Made by a program: the position numbers and the translations under genes. A stretch of 64,000 nucleotides of DNA. Source: Pseudomonas benzenivorans (GTDB taxonomy: Bacteria; Pseudomonadota; Gammaproteobacteria; Pseudomonadales; Pseudomonadaceae). The notes under the pieces are model-generated. The model saw only the letters and a program-made list of their open reading frames with translations. It was not told the DNA's origin and ran no database searches. Of the stretch, positions 5,858 through 17,283 are shown in pieces. Location of the stretch: assembly GCF_024397895.1 (NCBI RefSeq), contig NZ_CP073346.1, positions 1,922,001-1,986,000 of the forward strand, given 5' to 3'. The stretch's first letter is position 1. Each line of letters begins with the position of its first letter.

Positions 5858-6359
5858 GCAGTTCGAGACCTATAGACAGGGGCTGGTCGAGTTGCTGATC
5901 GACGGTGTTCGCCACGGCGCGTCAATCGGCTTCCTCGCCGACCTTAGCCTGGCGGAAGCCAACGCCTATTTCGACGAGGTACTGACGGGCCTGCAGGACG
6001 GCTCGCGCCTGCTGTGGGTCGCCGGCGAGCCGTCACAGCTGCTCGGCAGCGTGCAGCTGTGCCTGTGCCAGAAGCGCAACGGCCTCAATCGGGCGGAAAT
6101 CCAGAAACTGCTGGTGCTGGCGAGCGCGCGCAGAAGGGGCCTGGCCCGTGCGCTGATGCACGGCGTGGAAGCCCAGGCCCGCGAGCTGCGCCGCGGCCTG
6201 CTCTACCTGGACACCGAAGCGGGCAGCCCGGCCGAGTACCTCTATCGGTCACTGGGCTACACCTGCATCGGCGGCTTGCCCGACTATGCCTGCGGCCCGG
6301 ATGGGCAATACCGGGCGAATGCCATCTACTACAAGACGCTGTCGAGCCCCGCCTTATGA
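5802..6359 (+). CDS. GNAT family N-acetyltransferase
   Basis: 185 residues. It starts inside the preceding acetyltransferase gene (56-base overlap) with AAGGGGA before the ATG. The fold elements of a GNAT enzyme are visible: beta-4 LLGSVQLCLCQK, then beta-4/alpha-3 with the acetyl-CoA binding loop LASARRRGLARALMHGVEA (about residues 105-123; R-R-x-G-L-A), then LYLDTEAGSPAEYLYRSLGY, the usual beta-5 to alpha-4 segment. Close relatives act on small molecules or protein N-termini, but nothing here fixes the substrate. Its overlap with the upstream GNAT gene suggests the two are expressed together. Confidence 0.85.
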   Translation: MHPALLASATLQPTRIGPEQFETYRQGLVELLIDGVRHGASIGFLADLSLAEANAYFDEVLTGLQDGSRLLWVAGEPSQLLGSVQLCLCQKRNGLNRAEIQKLLVLASARRRGLARALMHGVEAQARELRRGLLYLDTEAGSPAEYLYRSLGYTCIGGLPDYACGPDGQYRANAIYYKTLSSPAL

Positions 6360-6421
6360 CGCCCCGCCAAAGAGCTGAGTAGGCGCGCGCCACGGCGCGG
6401 ACAGACGGCAGTGCCCCAGTT

Positions 6422-7246
6422 TTAGGGCAGGGGAGGCTCGGCTGGCGATAGCGGGCTGCCACTCAACAGAGCAGCCGGCAGCGGCAGATCGGGGAACCAA
6501 CGCCGATAGAGCTCGCCAAACTCCCCGGCACGTTTCATCTCATCCAGTGCCGCCTGCCAGCGCGCGACAATGGCCGGGGCGGTCGCGGGCGAAAAGGCCA
6601 GGTAGGATTGGTGTTCGAGAAAGACGAACTGCGGCTCAACCTGCTCCGGCGTCATCCCGGCCATCGCCAGCAGGGCCGGCAGCGCGAGCTCGCTGGCGGC
6701 CAGCAGATCGGCGCGGCGCTTGCCGAACATCTGCATCATCTTGTCGGGCGCCGTCACCGTGTAGAGGTCGGTGAAACCCCGGGCGCTAAGATACTCATGG
6801 GTATACCAGTTGCGAAGCAAGACCAGGCGCCCAGCGCGCGCCGCCTGCTCGAGGCTATCAATGCGCAGACCCGCGCCCTTGTGGGTGTAGAAGCGATTGC
6901 GCGTCTGCACCAGCGGCCCGACCCACTGGAACGCCTTTTCCCGCCCGGCGATACGGGCGATGGAGAACACCCCGCTGTTCGCCGAGGTCATCGCCTTGCC
7001 ATAGCCACGCGTCCAGGGCCCCAGCTCGATCCGCACCCCGTCCCCCGTGCGCTCGGCCAGCGCGCGCACGACCTCGGTGGAAAAACCACTCAGCTCGCCG
7101 CCCTGACTGAAGTTCAGCGGCGGGTTTTCCTCGGTGTACAGGACCAGCTGCGCGGCATGCACCGGCAGGGCGCCCAGCAGGACAGCCCACACCAGCAGGC
7201 GCCCGCGCCGCAGAACCGGCCGCAGGAGGCTCAACACTTCAAACAA
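6422..7246 (-). CDS. Periplasmic solute-binding protein, family 3 (polar amino acid type), orphan
   Basis: 274 residues with a signal peptide (residues 1-31, hydrophobic LLVWAVLLGALPVHA, AxA site). The mature start LVLYTEENPPLNFSQGGELSGFSTEVV is the conserved opening of SBP_bac_3 domains, in which the bound ligand contacts the 'Y..E..PP..F' strand. Later landmarks include TRNRFYTHKGAGLRIDSLE and the terminal GEFGELYRRWFPDLP. No permease or ATPase gene is adjacent, so it either feeds a distant transporter or works as a periplasmic sensor. The lone-gene form is common in pseudomonads. The gene is convergent with the acetyltransferase pair. Confidence 0.85.
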   Translation of the reverse strand: MFEVLSLLRPVLRRGRLLVWAVLLGALPVHAAQLVLYTEENPPLNFSQGGELSGFSTEVVRALAERTGDGVRIELGPWTRGYGKAMTSANSGVFSIARIAGREKAFQWVGPLVQTRNRFYTHKGAGLRIDSLEQAARAGRLVLLRNWYTHEYLSARGFTDLYTVTAPDKMMQMFGKRRADLLAASELALPALLAMAGMTPEQVEPQFVFLEHQSYLAFSPATAPAIVARWQAALDEMKRAGEFGELYRRWFPDLPLPAALLSGSPLSPAEPPLP

Positions 7247-7339
7247 GACTCGCCCCCTTATCCAGGAAGATTGAATAGATCTGGCCGGCTCAGTGCCGGA
7301 CGCTGGCCACCGAGGATACGAGAGCGCTCATGCAGAGCA

Positions 7340-7612
7340 TCACCTTAGCTGACTGTCCTTGCTGCCCCGGCGGTTATAGCCGCCATTGGCCTTCAGCGCC
7401 TTGTCATGCTCGGACTGGCAGGCCACGCACAGGCGCACACCGGGGATGGCCTGGCGCCTGGCTTCGGGTATCGCCGCGTCGCACTCTTCGCAGTGACGCA
7501 GGCTCTCGCCCCGGGGCAGCTGGCTGCGGGCGCGGGCGATGGCGTCCTCGATGCTGCTGTCGATCTGTTCCTGTACCGCCCCGTCACTCGCCCAACCACC
7601 GGCCATGCCCAT
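7340..7612 (-). CDS. DksA/TraR-type C4 zinc-finger protein
   Basis: 90 residues. A helical N-terminal part (VQEQIDSSIEDAIARARSQL) leads to the pattern C-E-E-C at about 42-45 and C-V-A-C at about 63-66, a C4 zinc ribbon. The intervening IPEARRQAIPGVRLCVAC is the hallmark of the DksA/TraR and YbiI groups. At 90 residues it lacks the long coiled coil of true DksA (about 150 residues), so it resembles the short TraR/YbiI relatives. Those may enter the RNA polymerase secondary channel; direct regulatory activity is not certain for this protein. It is transcribed with the same polarity as its neighbours but is not tightly coupled to them. Confidence 0.85.
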   Translation of the reverse strand: MGMAGGWASDGAVQEQIDSSIEDAIARARSQLPRGESLRHCEECDAAIPEARRQAIPGVRLCVACQSEHDKALKANGGYNRRGSKDSQLR

Positions 7613-7700
7613 CTCCCAAGCACTCGTTGCAATGGCACTAGATATGCGCGCCCGCGCCCACGATTACAAGAGCGGCTCATCGGCTGGTGCCTGCCGAGGA

Positions 7701-8573
7701 CTACTCCTTCACATTCATGAACTCTTCCGCCCAGACCAGGTACTCCTCGGGCAGGGTGTACTTGTGCGCCAGTTCCGAGGCGCTGAGTTCGGATGCCGCA
7801 CCGCCGCGCTGCTCGCGCAGGCAGTCGTAGGTGGCCTTGATCGCGGCGAAGTAGGCGGCGTGGCCGTTGACCACGATGCGCACACCCAGCTTGGCCAGGC
7901 GCTCGTTGTCGCGCAGCTGGGGGTTGCCATAGGTGACCAGCATCAGCGGGACGCTCAGGGCGGCGGCGATCTGCTCCAGGTGGGCGAAGTTCTCCACGCC
8001 GACCAGACAGATGGCATCGGCACCGGCGGCCTGGTAGGCCAGCGTGCGGCGGATCACCTCGTCCACGGCCAGCACGCCGGCATGGGTGCGGGCGATGATC
8101 GCCAGCGCCGCATCGACCCGCGCCTCCAGCGCCGCGCGGATCTTGCCGACGCCCTCGTCGACCGGGATCAGGTCGGTGGACTTGCGCCCGAACTGGGCCG
8201 GCAGCAGGGTGTCCTCGATGGTCAACGCGGCGATGCCGGCGCGCTCCAGCTCGACCACCGTGCGCATCACGTTGAGCGCATTGCCGTAGCCGTGGTCGGC
8301 GTCGGCGATCACCGGCAGGCGACTGACCCGCCCTATGCGGGTGGCCTGCTCGACGAATTCGCTGAGGCTGATCAGGGCGAAGTCCGGCGCGGCGAGCACC
8401 TGCAGGGAGGCCACCGAGCCGCCGAGGATGCCCACCTCGAAGCCGAGATCGGCGGCGATCCGCGCCGACATGGGGTCGAAAACCGAGGCGGTGTGGAAGC
8501 AGTCGTTGCTGCTCAGCAGCGCGCGAAAGGCGCTGCGCAGCTCATGATGGGAAGCACGTTGCATGGTCGACAT
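7701..8573 (-). CDS. Oxaloacetate decarboxylase, isocitrate lyase/PEP mutase superfamily
   Basis: 290 residues from the ATG at 8573 (a second ATG at 8564 is possible). The sequence closely matches what I recall of the P. aeruginosa PA4872 enzyme, a biotin-independent oxaloacetate decarboxylase. Signatures are [51 protein letters not shown] (metal-binding acidic loop), [12 protein letters not shown] and [19 protein letters not shown]4872-type enzymes replace the superfamily's usual catalytic cysteine loop with sequence that favours decarboxylation to pyruvate and CO2 with Mg2+. The protein is cytosolic. The gene stands alone between the DksA-like gene and a sugar-binding protein gene. Confidence 0.88.
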   Translation of the reverse strand: MSTMQRASHHELRSAFRALLSSNDCFHTASVFDPMSARIAADLGFEVGILGGSVASLQVLAAPDFALISLSEFVEQATRIGRVSRLPVIADADHGYGNALNVMRTVVELERAGIAALTIEDTLLPAQFGRKSTDLIPVDEGVGKIRAALEARVDAALAIIARTHAGVLAVDEVIRRTLAYQAAGADAICLVGVENFAHLEQIAAALSVPLMLVTYGNPQLRDNERLAKLGVRIVVNGHAAYFAAIKATYDCLREQRGGAASELSASELAHKYTLPEEYLVWAEEFMNVKE

Positions 8574-8835
8574 GGGGATCATCCAAAACGATGGGAAACG
8601 GGTCCGCGCAGTTGTTTTCAGAGGGATCGACAGGTCGCTGGCGTGAGCCTGGCCCGGCAACCCCGGAATGGTTGGGCGCAAGGTTCCGTAGCGGCAGGCC
8701 GCACTGCCGCAAGGGGAAAATAGCCGCCCACTCTACGAACAGCATGCCGCAATGCCAATGCGACGAAGGCACTAACCCTGCGCCACGGCCGATGCCGCCC
8801 GAACGCCGCGCGCCCGAGCGACTGGCGGCCCGCGT

Positions 8836-9783
8836 TCAGGGCCGTTCGGGCAAGGCCAGTAGTTTCCTGATCGCCGGGCTGTCGAGATTCTCCCGCGTCA
8901 CCAGCACCGCGTCCAACTCGATCACCCGACGGCGCGGCTCGATACGCCCCGAGCGCAAGGCCTGTGCGGCCAATTGCACACCCTGGTAGCCCATGGCGTA
9001 GGGCTGCTGCACCATCAGCGCCTCGATCTGCCCGGCCTTGAGGGCATCGAGCAGTACGGGGTCGGCATCGAAGCCTACATGCAACAGCTGTCCCGCCTCC
9101 TGCATGCGCAGGAGCGCGGCGTAGGCCTGCCGGGTCGATGTGCCATTCGGGGTGAACAGCACATCGAGTTGCGGCAACTGCCCACGCAAGGCCTCGAAGG
9201 TGGCCTGGGATGGATCACCCAGGGGGCGATCGAAGCTGATGCGCAAGCCCGCAGCCTCCACCGCCTGGATAAAGCCGCGCTGCCGCGCGCTGGTCGAGGC
9301 GATCGCCGGCGTCATGCGTATCAACCCGACCCGCCCGCTTGAGCCCAGACGCTGGGCCACATAACGACCCGCCGCCTGGCCGGCCTGGTAGTTGTTGGTG
9401 GCGATCAGTGCCTGCACAGCGTCACCGCCGACATCGCGGTCGATATAGAAGGTCAGCACCCCGCGCGCCTTGAGCGCGCGGGCCCTGGCGTTGATCTCGG
9501 CGCCGGCCGGGGCGATGACCAGCGCCCTGCACCCCTGCTCCACGACCTTGTCGATCAGTTTCAGCTGAGTGGCGACGCTACCCTCCTTGCGAGGCCCACG
9601 CACGTACAACTCGATGCCGGCGTCCACGCCTGCCTGCCGCGCGCCCGCCTCCACCTGCTTCCAAAAAGTGTGGGCACTGGCCGATACCACGCCGATGCAG
9701 TCCTTTGCCGACACCGGACCTGACTGTAAGGCGCACAGCGCACAGAGCAGACAGGCCCATTGCACAGCCTTGGGGGACTGCAT
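8836..9783 (-). CDS. Periplasmic sugar-type binding protein (RbsB-like), orphan
   Basis: 315 residues with a signal peptide of about 26 residues (LLCALCALQSGPVSA). The mature protein follows the Peripla_BP_4 pattern: IGVVSASAHTFWKQVEAGA at the start, QLKLIDKVVEQGCRALVIAP near residue 75, GVLTFYIDRDVGG, VGLIRMTPAIASTSARQRGF and VGFDADPVLLDALKAGQIEA. This fold binds sugars or autoinducer-like molecules in Rbs/Lsr systems. No ATPase or permease genes lie alongside, and its only neighbours are unrelated enzymes, so the cognate transporter or sensor must be elsewhere. It diverges from a small membrane protein gene across 235 bases. Confidence 0.83.
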   Translation of the reverse strand: MQSPKAVQWACLLCALCALQSGPVSAKDCIGVVSASAHTFWKQVEAGARQAGVDAGIELYVRGPRKEGSVATQLKLIDKVVEQGCRALVIAPAGAEINARARALKARGVLTFYIDRDVGGDAVQALIATNNYQAGQAAGRYVAQRLGSSGRVGLIRMTPAIASTSARQRGFIQAVEAAGLRISFDRPLGDPSQATFEALRGQLPQLDVLFTPNGTSTRQAYAALLRMQEAGQLLHVGFDADPVLLDALKAGQIEALMVQQPYAMGYQGVQLAAQALRSGRIEPRRRVIELDAVLVTRENLDSPAIRKLLALPERP

Positions 9784-10018
9784 ATTCGGACTCCCGCGGT
9801 CATCGCGACCGCCACTAACCGGATGATGTCACTTTAGTATCAACGGATTAGACCCGCCAGCACAATGTCGACCGCCGGCAGCCAACATCCCGGCAGCCAT
9901 CGGACGCCGGATGGCGGGCGATTCGTACAACTTTGTCACAGTCCAGCCGACAATCGGGCTGGCGGGCGCGGCTCAGGCAGGCGATCATCGCCATTCTTTC
10001 CTGCGCTTCGACCGAGAC

Positions 10019-10747
10019 ATGACCCCTACCACGCCGAAACCCGCTGCCACGCACAAACCACGGCCACTGATCGACCTGCTGGTCAGCATCCTGATTCCCT
10101 CGCTGATCCTGATGAAACTCAGCGGCGAGTCGCGACTGGGTGCCGACGGCGCCCTGGTATTGGCCCTGGCGTTCCCCCTCGGCTGGGGCGCGCTCGAGCT
10201 GATCAAGTACCGCAAGTTCAACTTCATCGCCCTGCTCGGCCTGATCAGCGTGCTGCTCACCGGCGGCATCGGCCTGCTCAAGCTGGACAACCAGTGGCTG
10301 GCCATAAAGGAAGCCGCGGTACCCGGGCTGATCGGCATCGCCGTGCTGGTGTCGACCTATACCCGTTACCCGCTGATCCGCACCATGCTGCTCAACAAGG
10401 CGGTGCTCGATGTGGACAAGATCCACCAGCGCCTGGAACAGGGCGGGCACACGGCGGCGTTCGAAGCCCGCCTGCTGCGCGCGACCTACTGGCTGAGCGG
10501 CACCTTCTTCTTTTCCTCGGTGATGAACTATGTCCTGGCCAAGTGGATCGTCATCAGCCCGGCCGGCAGCGAGGCCTTCAACGCCGAGCTGGGCCGCATG
10601 AACCTGCTCAGCTACCCGATGATCGCCATTCCCTCGATGATCATGCTGATGGCCATCTTCTATTACCTGTGGCGCACCATCCACGGCCTCACCGGCCTGA
10701 AGCTGGAAGACATCATGGCCCACGCCGGGCAGGAATCGCAGTCCTGA
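10019..10747 (+). CDS. VC0807-family integral membrane protein
   Basis: 242 residues from the ATG at 10019. The frame is open further upstream, but the homology-like portion begins here with a polar head and then LIDLLVSILIPSLILMKLSG. Several hydrophobic segments follow, and the sequence contains ALELIKYRKFNFIALLG and STYTRYPLIRTMLLN, features I associate with the VC0807 family of inner-membrane proteins, sometimes annotated as intracellular septation-like or MFS-like. No transport substrate is known. A second hydrophobic protein gene follows 55 bases downstream on the same strand, so the two may be co-transcribed. Confidence 0.7.
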   Translation: MTPTTPKPAATHKPRPLIDLLVSILIPSLILMKLSGESRLGADGALVLALAFPLGWGALELIKYRKFNFIALLGLISVLLTGGIGLLKLDNQWLAIKEAAVPGLIGIAVLVSTYTRYPLIRTMLLNKAVLDVDKIHQRLEQGGHTAAFEARLLRATYWLSGTFFFSSVMNYVLAKWIVISPAGSEAFNAELGRMNLLSYPMIAIPSMIMLMAIFYYLWRTIHGLTGLKLEDIMAHAGQESQS

Positions 10748-10802
10748 TTCCGCCTCGAGGCGCGTCACCCCGGGTGACGCCCCCAGCCGCGCCCCACTCC
10801 AC

Positions 10803-11240
10803 ATGCTGACCCTCTCGGCCTATTTCGGCCTGTTCTTCGCCGCACTCGGCGCCGCCACCCTGCTGCCGCTGCAGTCCGAGGCGGTGCTGGTCGGCCTGCT
10901 GCTCAGCGACGCCTACCCCGTATGGGCACTGCTGGCGGTGGCCAGCGCCGGAAACGTGCTCGGCGCCCTGATCAACTGGCTGCTCGGCCGCTACCTGGAA
11001 CACTTTCGCCACAAGCGCTGGTTCCCCCTGAGCGAGCGCCAGCTCGACCGCGCCCAGGGCTGGTACACCCACTACGGCTACTGGTCGCTGCTGCTCAGCT
11101 GGATGCCCTTTATCGGCGATCCGCTGACCCTGGCCGCGGGCATCATGCGCGAGCCCTGCTGGCGCTTTTTGCTCATCGTCAGCCTGGCCAAGACCGGGCG
11201 CTACGCGGTGCTGGCGGCACTGACCCTGGGCTGGAGCTGA
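10803..11240 (+). CDS. YqaA family small membrane protein (DedA/SNARE-associated type)
   Basis: 145 residues. Hydrophobic segments near residues 5-27, 38-60, 95-112 and 120-143 surround a conserved core AGNVLGALINWLLGRYLEHF, then SWMPFIGDPLTLAAGIMREP. The G-x-x-x-G-x-x-x-N/Y-x-x-G-R pattern and the P-x-x-G-D-P motif characterise YqaA, a short relative of DedA (VTT) membrane proteins that are linked to lipid handling and membrane energetics. The substrate is not established. The gene follows the VC0807-type gene closely and precedes yegD on the same strand. Confidence 0.83.
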   Translation: MLTLSAYFGLFFAALGAATLLPLQSEAVLVGLLLSDAYPVWALLAVASAGNVLGALINWLLGRYLEHFRHKRWFPLSERQLDRAQGWYTHYGYWSLLLSWMPFIGDPLTLAAGIMREPCWRFLLIVSLAKTGRYAVLAALTLGWS

Positions 11241-11328
11241 ACGCCGGCAGCCGTCACGATGATCGGGGCAGCAATCGCCCGGCGTCTCGCATAGAATGCG
11301 CGGCCGTTTTTCTGGAACAGCGCGCAGC

Positions 11329-12594
11329 ATGTCTTTCTCCTCCCCAGCCCGCGCCTGCGGCATCGACTTCGGCACCTCCAACTCCACCGTCGGCTGGCAG
11401 CGCCCCGACTGCGACGCCCTGATCGCCCTGGAGGACGACAAGATCACCCTGCCCTCGGTGCTCTTCTTCAACTTCGAGGAGCGTCGCCCGGTCTACGGCC
11501 GCCTGGCCCTGCACGAATACCTGGAGGGCTACGAGGGCCGCCTGATGCGCTCGCTCAAGAGCCTGCTGGGCTCCAAGCTGCTCAAAAGCGAGACCACGGT
11601 GCTGGGCAGCGCGATGCCGTTCAAGGACCTGCTCGGCCTGTTCATCGGCCAGCTCAAGCAGCGTGCCGAGGCGGTGGCCCAGCGGCCCTTCGAGGAAGTG
11701 GTGCTGGGCCGTCCGGTGTTCTTCGTCGACGATGACCCGATCGCCGACCAGGAGGCGCAGAACACCCTGGTGGCCGTGGCCCGCAAGCTCGGTTTCAAGG
11801 ACGTGTCGTTCCAGTACGAACCCATCGCCGCGGCCTTCGACTACGAGAGCGGCATCGCGCGCGAGGAACTGGTGCTGATCGTCGACATCGGCGGCGGCAC
11901 CTCGGACTTCTCCCTGGTGCGCCTGTCCCCCGAGCGCCGCGCCATCGCCGAGCGGCACGAGGACATCCTCGCCACCGGCGGCGTGCATGTCGGCGGCACC
12001 GACTTCGACAAGCAACTCAGCCTGCAGGGCGTGATGCCGCTGTTCGGCTACGGCAGCCGAATGAAGAGCGATGCCCTGATGCCCACCAGCCACCACCTCA
12101 ACCTGGCCACCTGGCACACCATCAACGCGGTGTACGCGCAGAAGTCGCAGCTGGCGTTGCAGAGCATGCGTTACGACATCGTCGACCCCAGCGGCATCGA
12201 CCGCCTGTTCAAGCTGATCGAGCAGCGCGCCGGGCACTGGCTGGCGATGCAGGTCGAAGACAGCAAGATCGCCCTCACCGACAGCGACAGCCGGCCCATC
12301 GACCTGGGCCGCATCGAGCCGGGACTGGTCGCCGAGCTGAGCCGCGGGCTGTTCGAAGGGGCGATCGAGCCGCTGCTGCAGCGCATCCGCGCCAGCGTCG
12401 GGCAATTGCTGGAAACCGCCGGGGTCGGCGCCGAGCAAATCGATACCGTGTTCTTCACCGGTGGCTCCAGCGGCATCCCGGCGCTGCGCCAGGGCGTGGC
12501 GGCGCTGCTGCCCAGTGCCCGCCATGTGGAAGGCAACACCTTCGGCAGCATCGGCAGCGGCCTGGCCATCGAGGCGCGCAAGCGCTACGGCTGA
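11329..12594 (+). CDS. yegD: Hsp70-family ATPase YegD
   Basis: 421 residues from the ATG at 11329. The actin/Hsp70 ATPase signatures are present: GIDFGTSNSTVGWQ at the N-terminus (phosphate 1), LVDIGGGTSDFSLV in the middle (phosphate 2) and VFFTGGSSGIPALRQGV near the end (adenosine). The protein ends shortly after the nucleotide-binding domain and lacks a peptide-binding domain and lid, as does E. coli YegD. The function is therefore uncertain: a chaperone-related ATPase without a normal client domain. It ends at a strong bidirectional terminator shared with the convergent ygiQ gene. Confidence 0.88.
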   Translation: MSFSSPARACGIDFGTSNSTVGWQRPDCDALIALEDDKITLPSVLFFNFEERRPVYGRLALHEYLEGYEGRLMRSLKSLLGSKLLKSETTVLGSAMPFKDLLGLFIGQLKQRAEAVAQRPFEEVVLGRPVFFVDDDPIADQEAQNTLVAVARKLGFKDVSFQYEPIAAAFDYESGIAREELVLIVDIGGGTSDFSLVRLSPERRAIAERHEDILATGGVHVGGTDFDKQLSLQGVMPLFGYGSRMKSDALMPTSHHLNLATWHTINAVYAQKSQLALQSMRYDIVDPSGIDRLFKLIEQRAGHWLAMQVEDSKIALTDSDSRPIDLGRIEPGLVAELSRGLFEGAIEPLLQRIRASVGQLLETAGVGAEQIDTVFFTGGSSGIPALRQGVAALLPSARHVEGNTFGSIGSGLAIEARKRYG

Positions 12595-12621
12595 GTCGGG
12601 CCGACAAACGCTCCGAGCCGT

Positions 12622-12657
12622 AACGAAAACGCCAGCCCCGGGGCTGGCGTTTTCGTT
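12622..12657. terminator. Bidirectional intrinsic terminator
   Basis: AACGAAAACGCCAGCC followed by CCGG and GGCTGGCGTTTTCGTT forms an almost perfect palindrome with T-rich ends on both strands. It lies between convergent yegD (stop at 12594) and ygiQ (stop at 12671) and can end transcription from both. Confidence 0.9.
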
Positions 12658-12670
12658 TTAGCGCAGCGAA

Positions 12671-14962
<2,292 letters not shown>

Positions 14963-15168
14963 GGAAATGACCGAGGTTTCAGGGGTTAGAACGGCCGCGG
15001 AATATAGCACAAAAAATGACCAAATCCGACTTCTGCGCTGGGTTTAATGCCCCCGAGCCGAGATATCAAACAGCCATGTATTCTGTGATCCCGGTTATCG
15101 CACGCGGCTATACTCGGGTGCGGAGACAGCACAGCTCCAGCAGCAGTCGGGTTAAAGGAGTTCATGCG

Positions 15169-17067
15169 GTGCAGCAGTTCGTCACCTCAGTAATCCTGCT
15201 GCTGATGCTCGCGGGCGCGGCCGTCGGCGCGCCCGCGGCATTGACGCTGGCCAGCAGCGGCCAGTCGCTCAACGGCCAGATCGAGCTGCTCGAAGATGTC
15301 GGCGCTCGCCTGCACATCAGCGACATGGCCACCCCGGCCGTACAGGCCCGTTTCCAGCCCGCCGCCGGCAGGGTCAGCGTCGGCCAGAGCCACAACCCCT
15401 GGTGGATCAAGCTGCAACTGCATCGCGCTGCGGATGCGCCAGCCCAGTGGTGGCTGGAGGTCGGTGCGGTGACCCTGCAGGACCTGCAGCTGTTCCTGCC
15501 GGACAGCCAGGGCGGCTGGCTGCAGCGCCAAGGTGGCGAGCGGATCAGCTTCGCCGACGGTCGCGACGCCCCCTACCGGCGTGCGCTGTTTCGCCTGCCG
15601 GCACTCGACGAGCAGCCTGTGACCCTGTACCTGCGCACCTTCGACCCGGCCGGCAACTCCTTCCCCCTGCGCGCCTGGCAACTGGACGACCTCGAACGCC
15701 ACTCGAGCCGGGAAAATCTCGGCCTGGGCATGATCTACGGGGTGATCTTCGCCCTGCTGCTGTACAACCTGTTCATCCTCCTGGCGCTGCGCGACCGCGC
15801 CTACCTGTGGTATGTGCTGAGCATGGCCGCCTCCCTGGTGTTCATCGCCAGCATGAGCGGCCACGGCTTCCAGTACCTGTGGCCTGACGCGCCGGTGCCG
15901 CCCTGGCTCAATCGCATCACCCTGCCGGTACTGGTCTGCATCGGCATCCTGCGTTTCACCCAGGAGCTGCTCTACACCGGCCGCAGCCTGCGCTGGGCCC
16001 ACCAGCTGCTGAACGGCTGCATCCTCCTGTACCTGCTGGCCCTGATCGGCAACCTGGCCGGCTACCGCGGCGAAGCCGCGCAACTGATCGGCCTGCTGGC
16101 CATCCTCAGCGTGCCGACCCTGCTCATCTGCGCGGCCATCCGCTGGAAGCAGGGCTTCACCCCGGCACTGCTCTACCTGCTGGGCTACGGCAGCGTGCTG
16201 TTTAGCTTCGTGATCCTGGTGTTACGCGCCGCAGGGGTGGTGCAGCCCAGCGAGCTGACGGCTTACCTGTTCCCCCTGGCCGTCGCCGCGGAGGCCATTC
16301 TGTTCTCCTTCGCCCTGGCCTATCGCATCCAGCTGCTCAAGCGGGAAAGAGCCCAGGCCCTGCGCGAGGCCGACCGCGAGAAAGCCGCGCGTCTGGCCCT
16401 GGCGCAAGCCAACGCCGACACCTTGCAGCGCGCGGTCGAGCAACGCACAGCCGAGCTGGCCGCGACCAACACCCGCCTGCTGCAGCGCGAGCTGGAGCTG
16501 CAGTATGCGGCCTTTCACGACCCACTGACCGAACTGCCCAACCGCCGCTTCCTGGTCGAACGCACCGGCTCGGCCCTGGCCCATGCCGAGCGTCACAACG
16601 AGAGCGTGGCCCTGATGCTGATCGACTTGGATCATTTCAAACCGATCAACGACAGGTTCGGCCACGACGCGGGCGATCTGATGCTGCAGGAAATCGCCGC
16701 ACGCCTGCGCCAACACGTGCGCGGCAGCGACACCGTGGCGCGCCTGGGCGGCGACGAATTCGCCGTGCTGATCGGTGGCGCCGATGCCGAAGCCCACGCC
16801 CGGGAGGTGGCTGAGCGGCTGTTGCCCGAACTGGCCCGGCCGGTGCGTTATGGCGCCGAGCGCCTGACCGTGAGCATCAGCATCGGCGTGGCGCTCTACC
16901 CGCACCATGCCCTGCAGTTCGCCGGCCTCTACAAGGCCGCCGATGAGGCGCTGTACCGGGTCAAGTCCCGCGGGCGCTCGGGCTGGTCGATCTGTGGCGC
17001 GGATGGCGAACTGAGCCCCAGCGCACGCCTGCACCTGGACGTGATCAAGGTCAGCAGCGGACTCTGA
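15169..17067 (+). CDS. 7TMR-DISM membrane diguanylate cyclase
   Basis: 632 residues. The GTG at 15169 is chosen because AAAGGAG lies 8 bases upstream and the product then begins with a signal peptide (VTSVILLLMLAGAAVGA). Order of domains: periplasmic 7TMR-DISM extracellular sensor (about residues 30-170), seven transmembrane helices (about 185-400), a short coiled coil (ALREADREKAARLALAQANA), and a C-terminal GGDEF domain (about 450-610). The active motif L-G-G-D-E-F is intact. An RxxD inhibitory site (R-G-S-D) lies five residues upstream of it, so the enzyme should make c-di-GMP and be product-inhibited. The ligand is unknown. The gene is divergent from ygiQ. An out-of-frame ATG at 15164 opens a nine-codon reading frame across the start. 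Confidence 0.9.
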   Translation: MQQFVTSVILLLMLAGAAVGAPAALTLASSGQSLNGQIELLEDVGARLHISDMATPAVQARFQPAAGRVSVGQSHNPWWIKLQLHRAADAPAQWWLEVGAVTLQDLQLFLPDSQGGWLQRQGGERISFADGRDAPYRRALFRLPALDEQPVTLYLRTFDPAGNSFPLRAWQLDDLERHSSRENLGLGMIYGVIFALLLYNLFILLALRDRAYLWYVLSMAASLVFIASMSGHGFQYLWPDAPVPPWLNRITLPVLVCIGILRFTQELLYTGRSLRWAHQLLNGCILLYLLALIGNLAGYRGEAAQLIGLLAILSVPTLLICAAIRWKQGFTPALLYLLGYGSVLFSFVILVLRAAGVVQPSELTAYLFPLAVAAEAILFSFALAYRIQLLKRERAQALREADREKAARLALAQANADTLQRAVEQRTAELAATNTRLLQRELELQYAAFHDPLTELPNRRFLVERTGSALAHAERHNESVALMLIDLDHFKPINDRFGHDAGDLMLQEIAARLRQHVRGSDTVARLGGDEFAVLIGGADAEAHAREVAERLLPELARPVRYGAERLTVSISIGVALYPHHALQFAGLYKAADEALYRVKSRGRSGWSICGADGELSPSARLHLDVIKVSSGL

Positions 17068-17172
17068 ATCCCGCCCAGCGCCCCGGAGCGGACGCCGACT
17101 CCGGCCCCCCCCACGACCTTCGCAAGAGGATGCGAGGCCGCTCGCCACTCCGCGCCCATGCCACCCCTAAGA

Positions 17173-17196
17173 CTGCTGACAGCAGGCTGTCAGCAG
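17173..17196. promoter_or_regulatory. Perfect palindrome upstream of the VOC gene, candidate YafY operator
   Basis: CTGCTGACAG (17173-17182) and CTGTCAGCAG (17187-17196) are exact reverse complements around CAGG. It lies 88 bases before the VOC gene and about 635 bases before a YafY-type regulator gene. No T-run follows in either direction, so it is more likely an operator than a terminator. Confidence 0.6.
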
Positions 17197-17283
17197 CCCC
17201 TGCGTAGAGTGATCTCAGCGGCCCGGCACGCACCCAGCGCGACGGAAGCCAGCTGACGCCACAAACCTACAAGGAGAGGCAAC

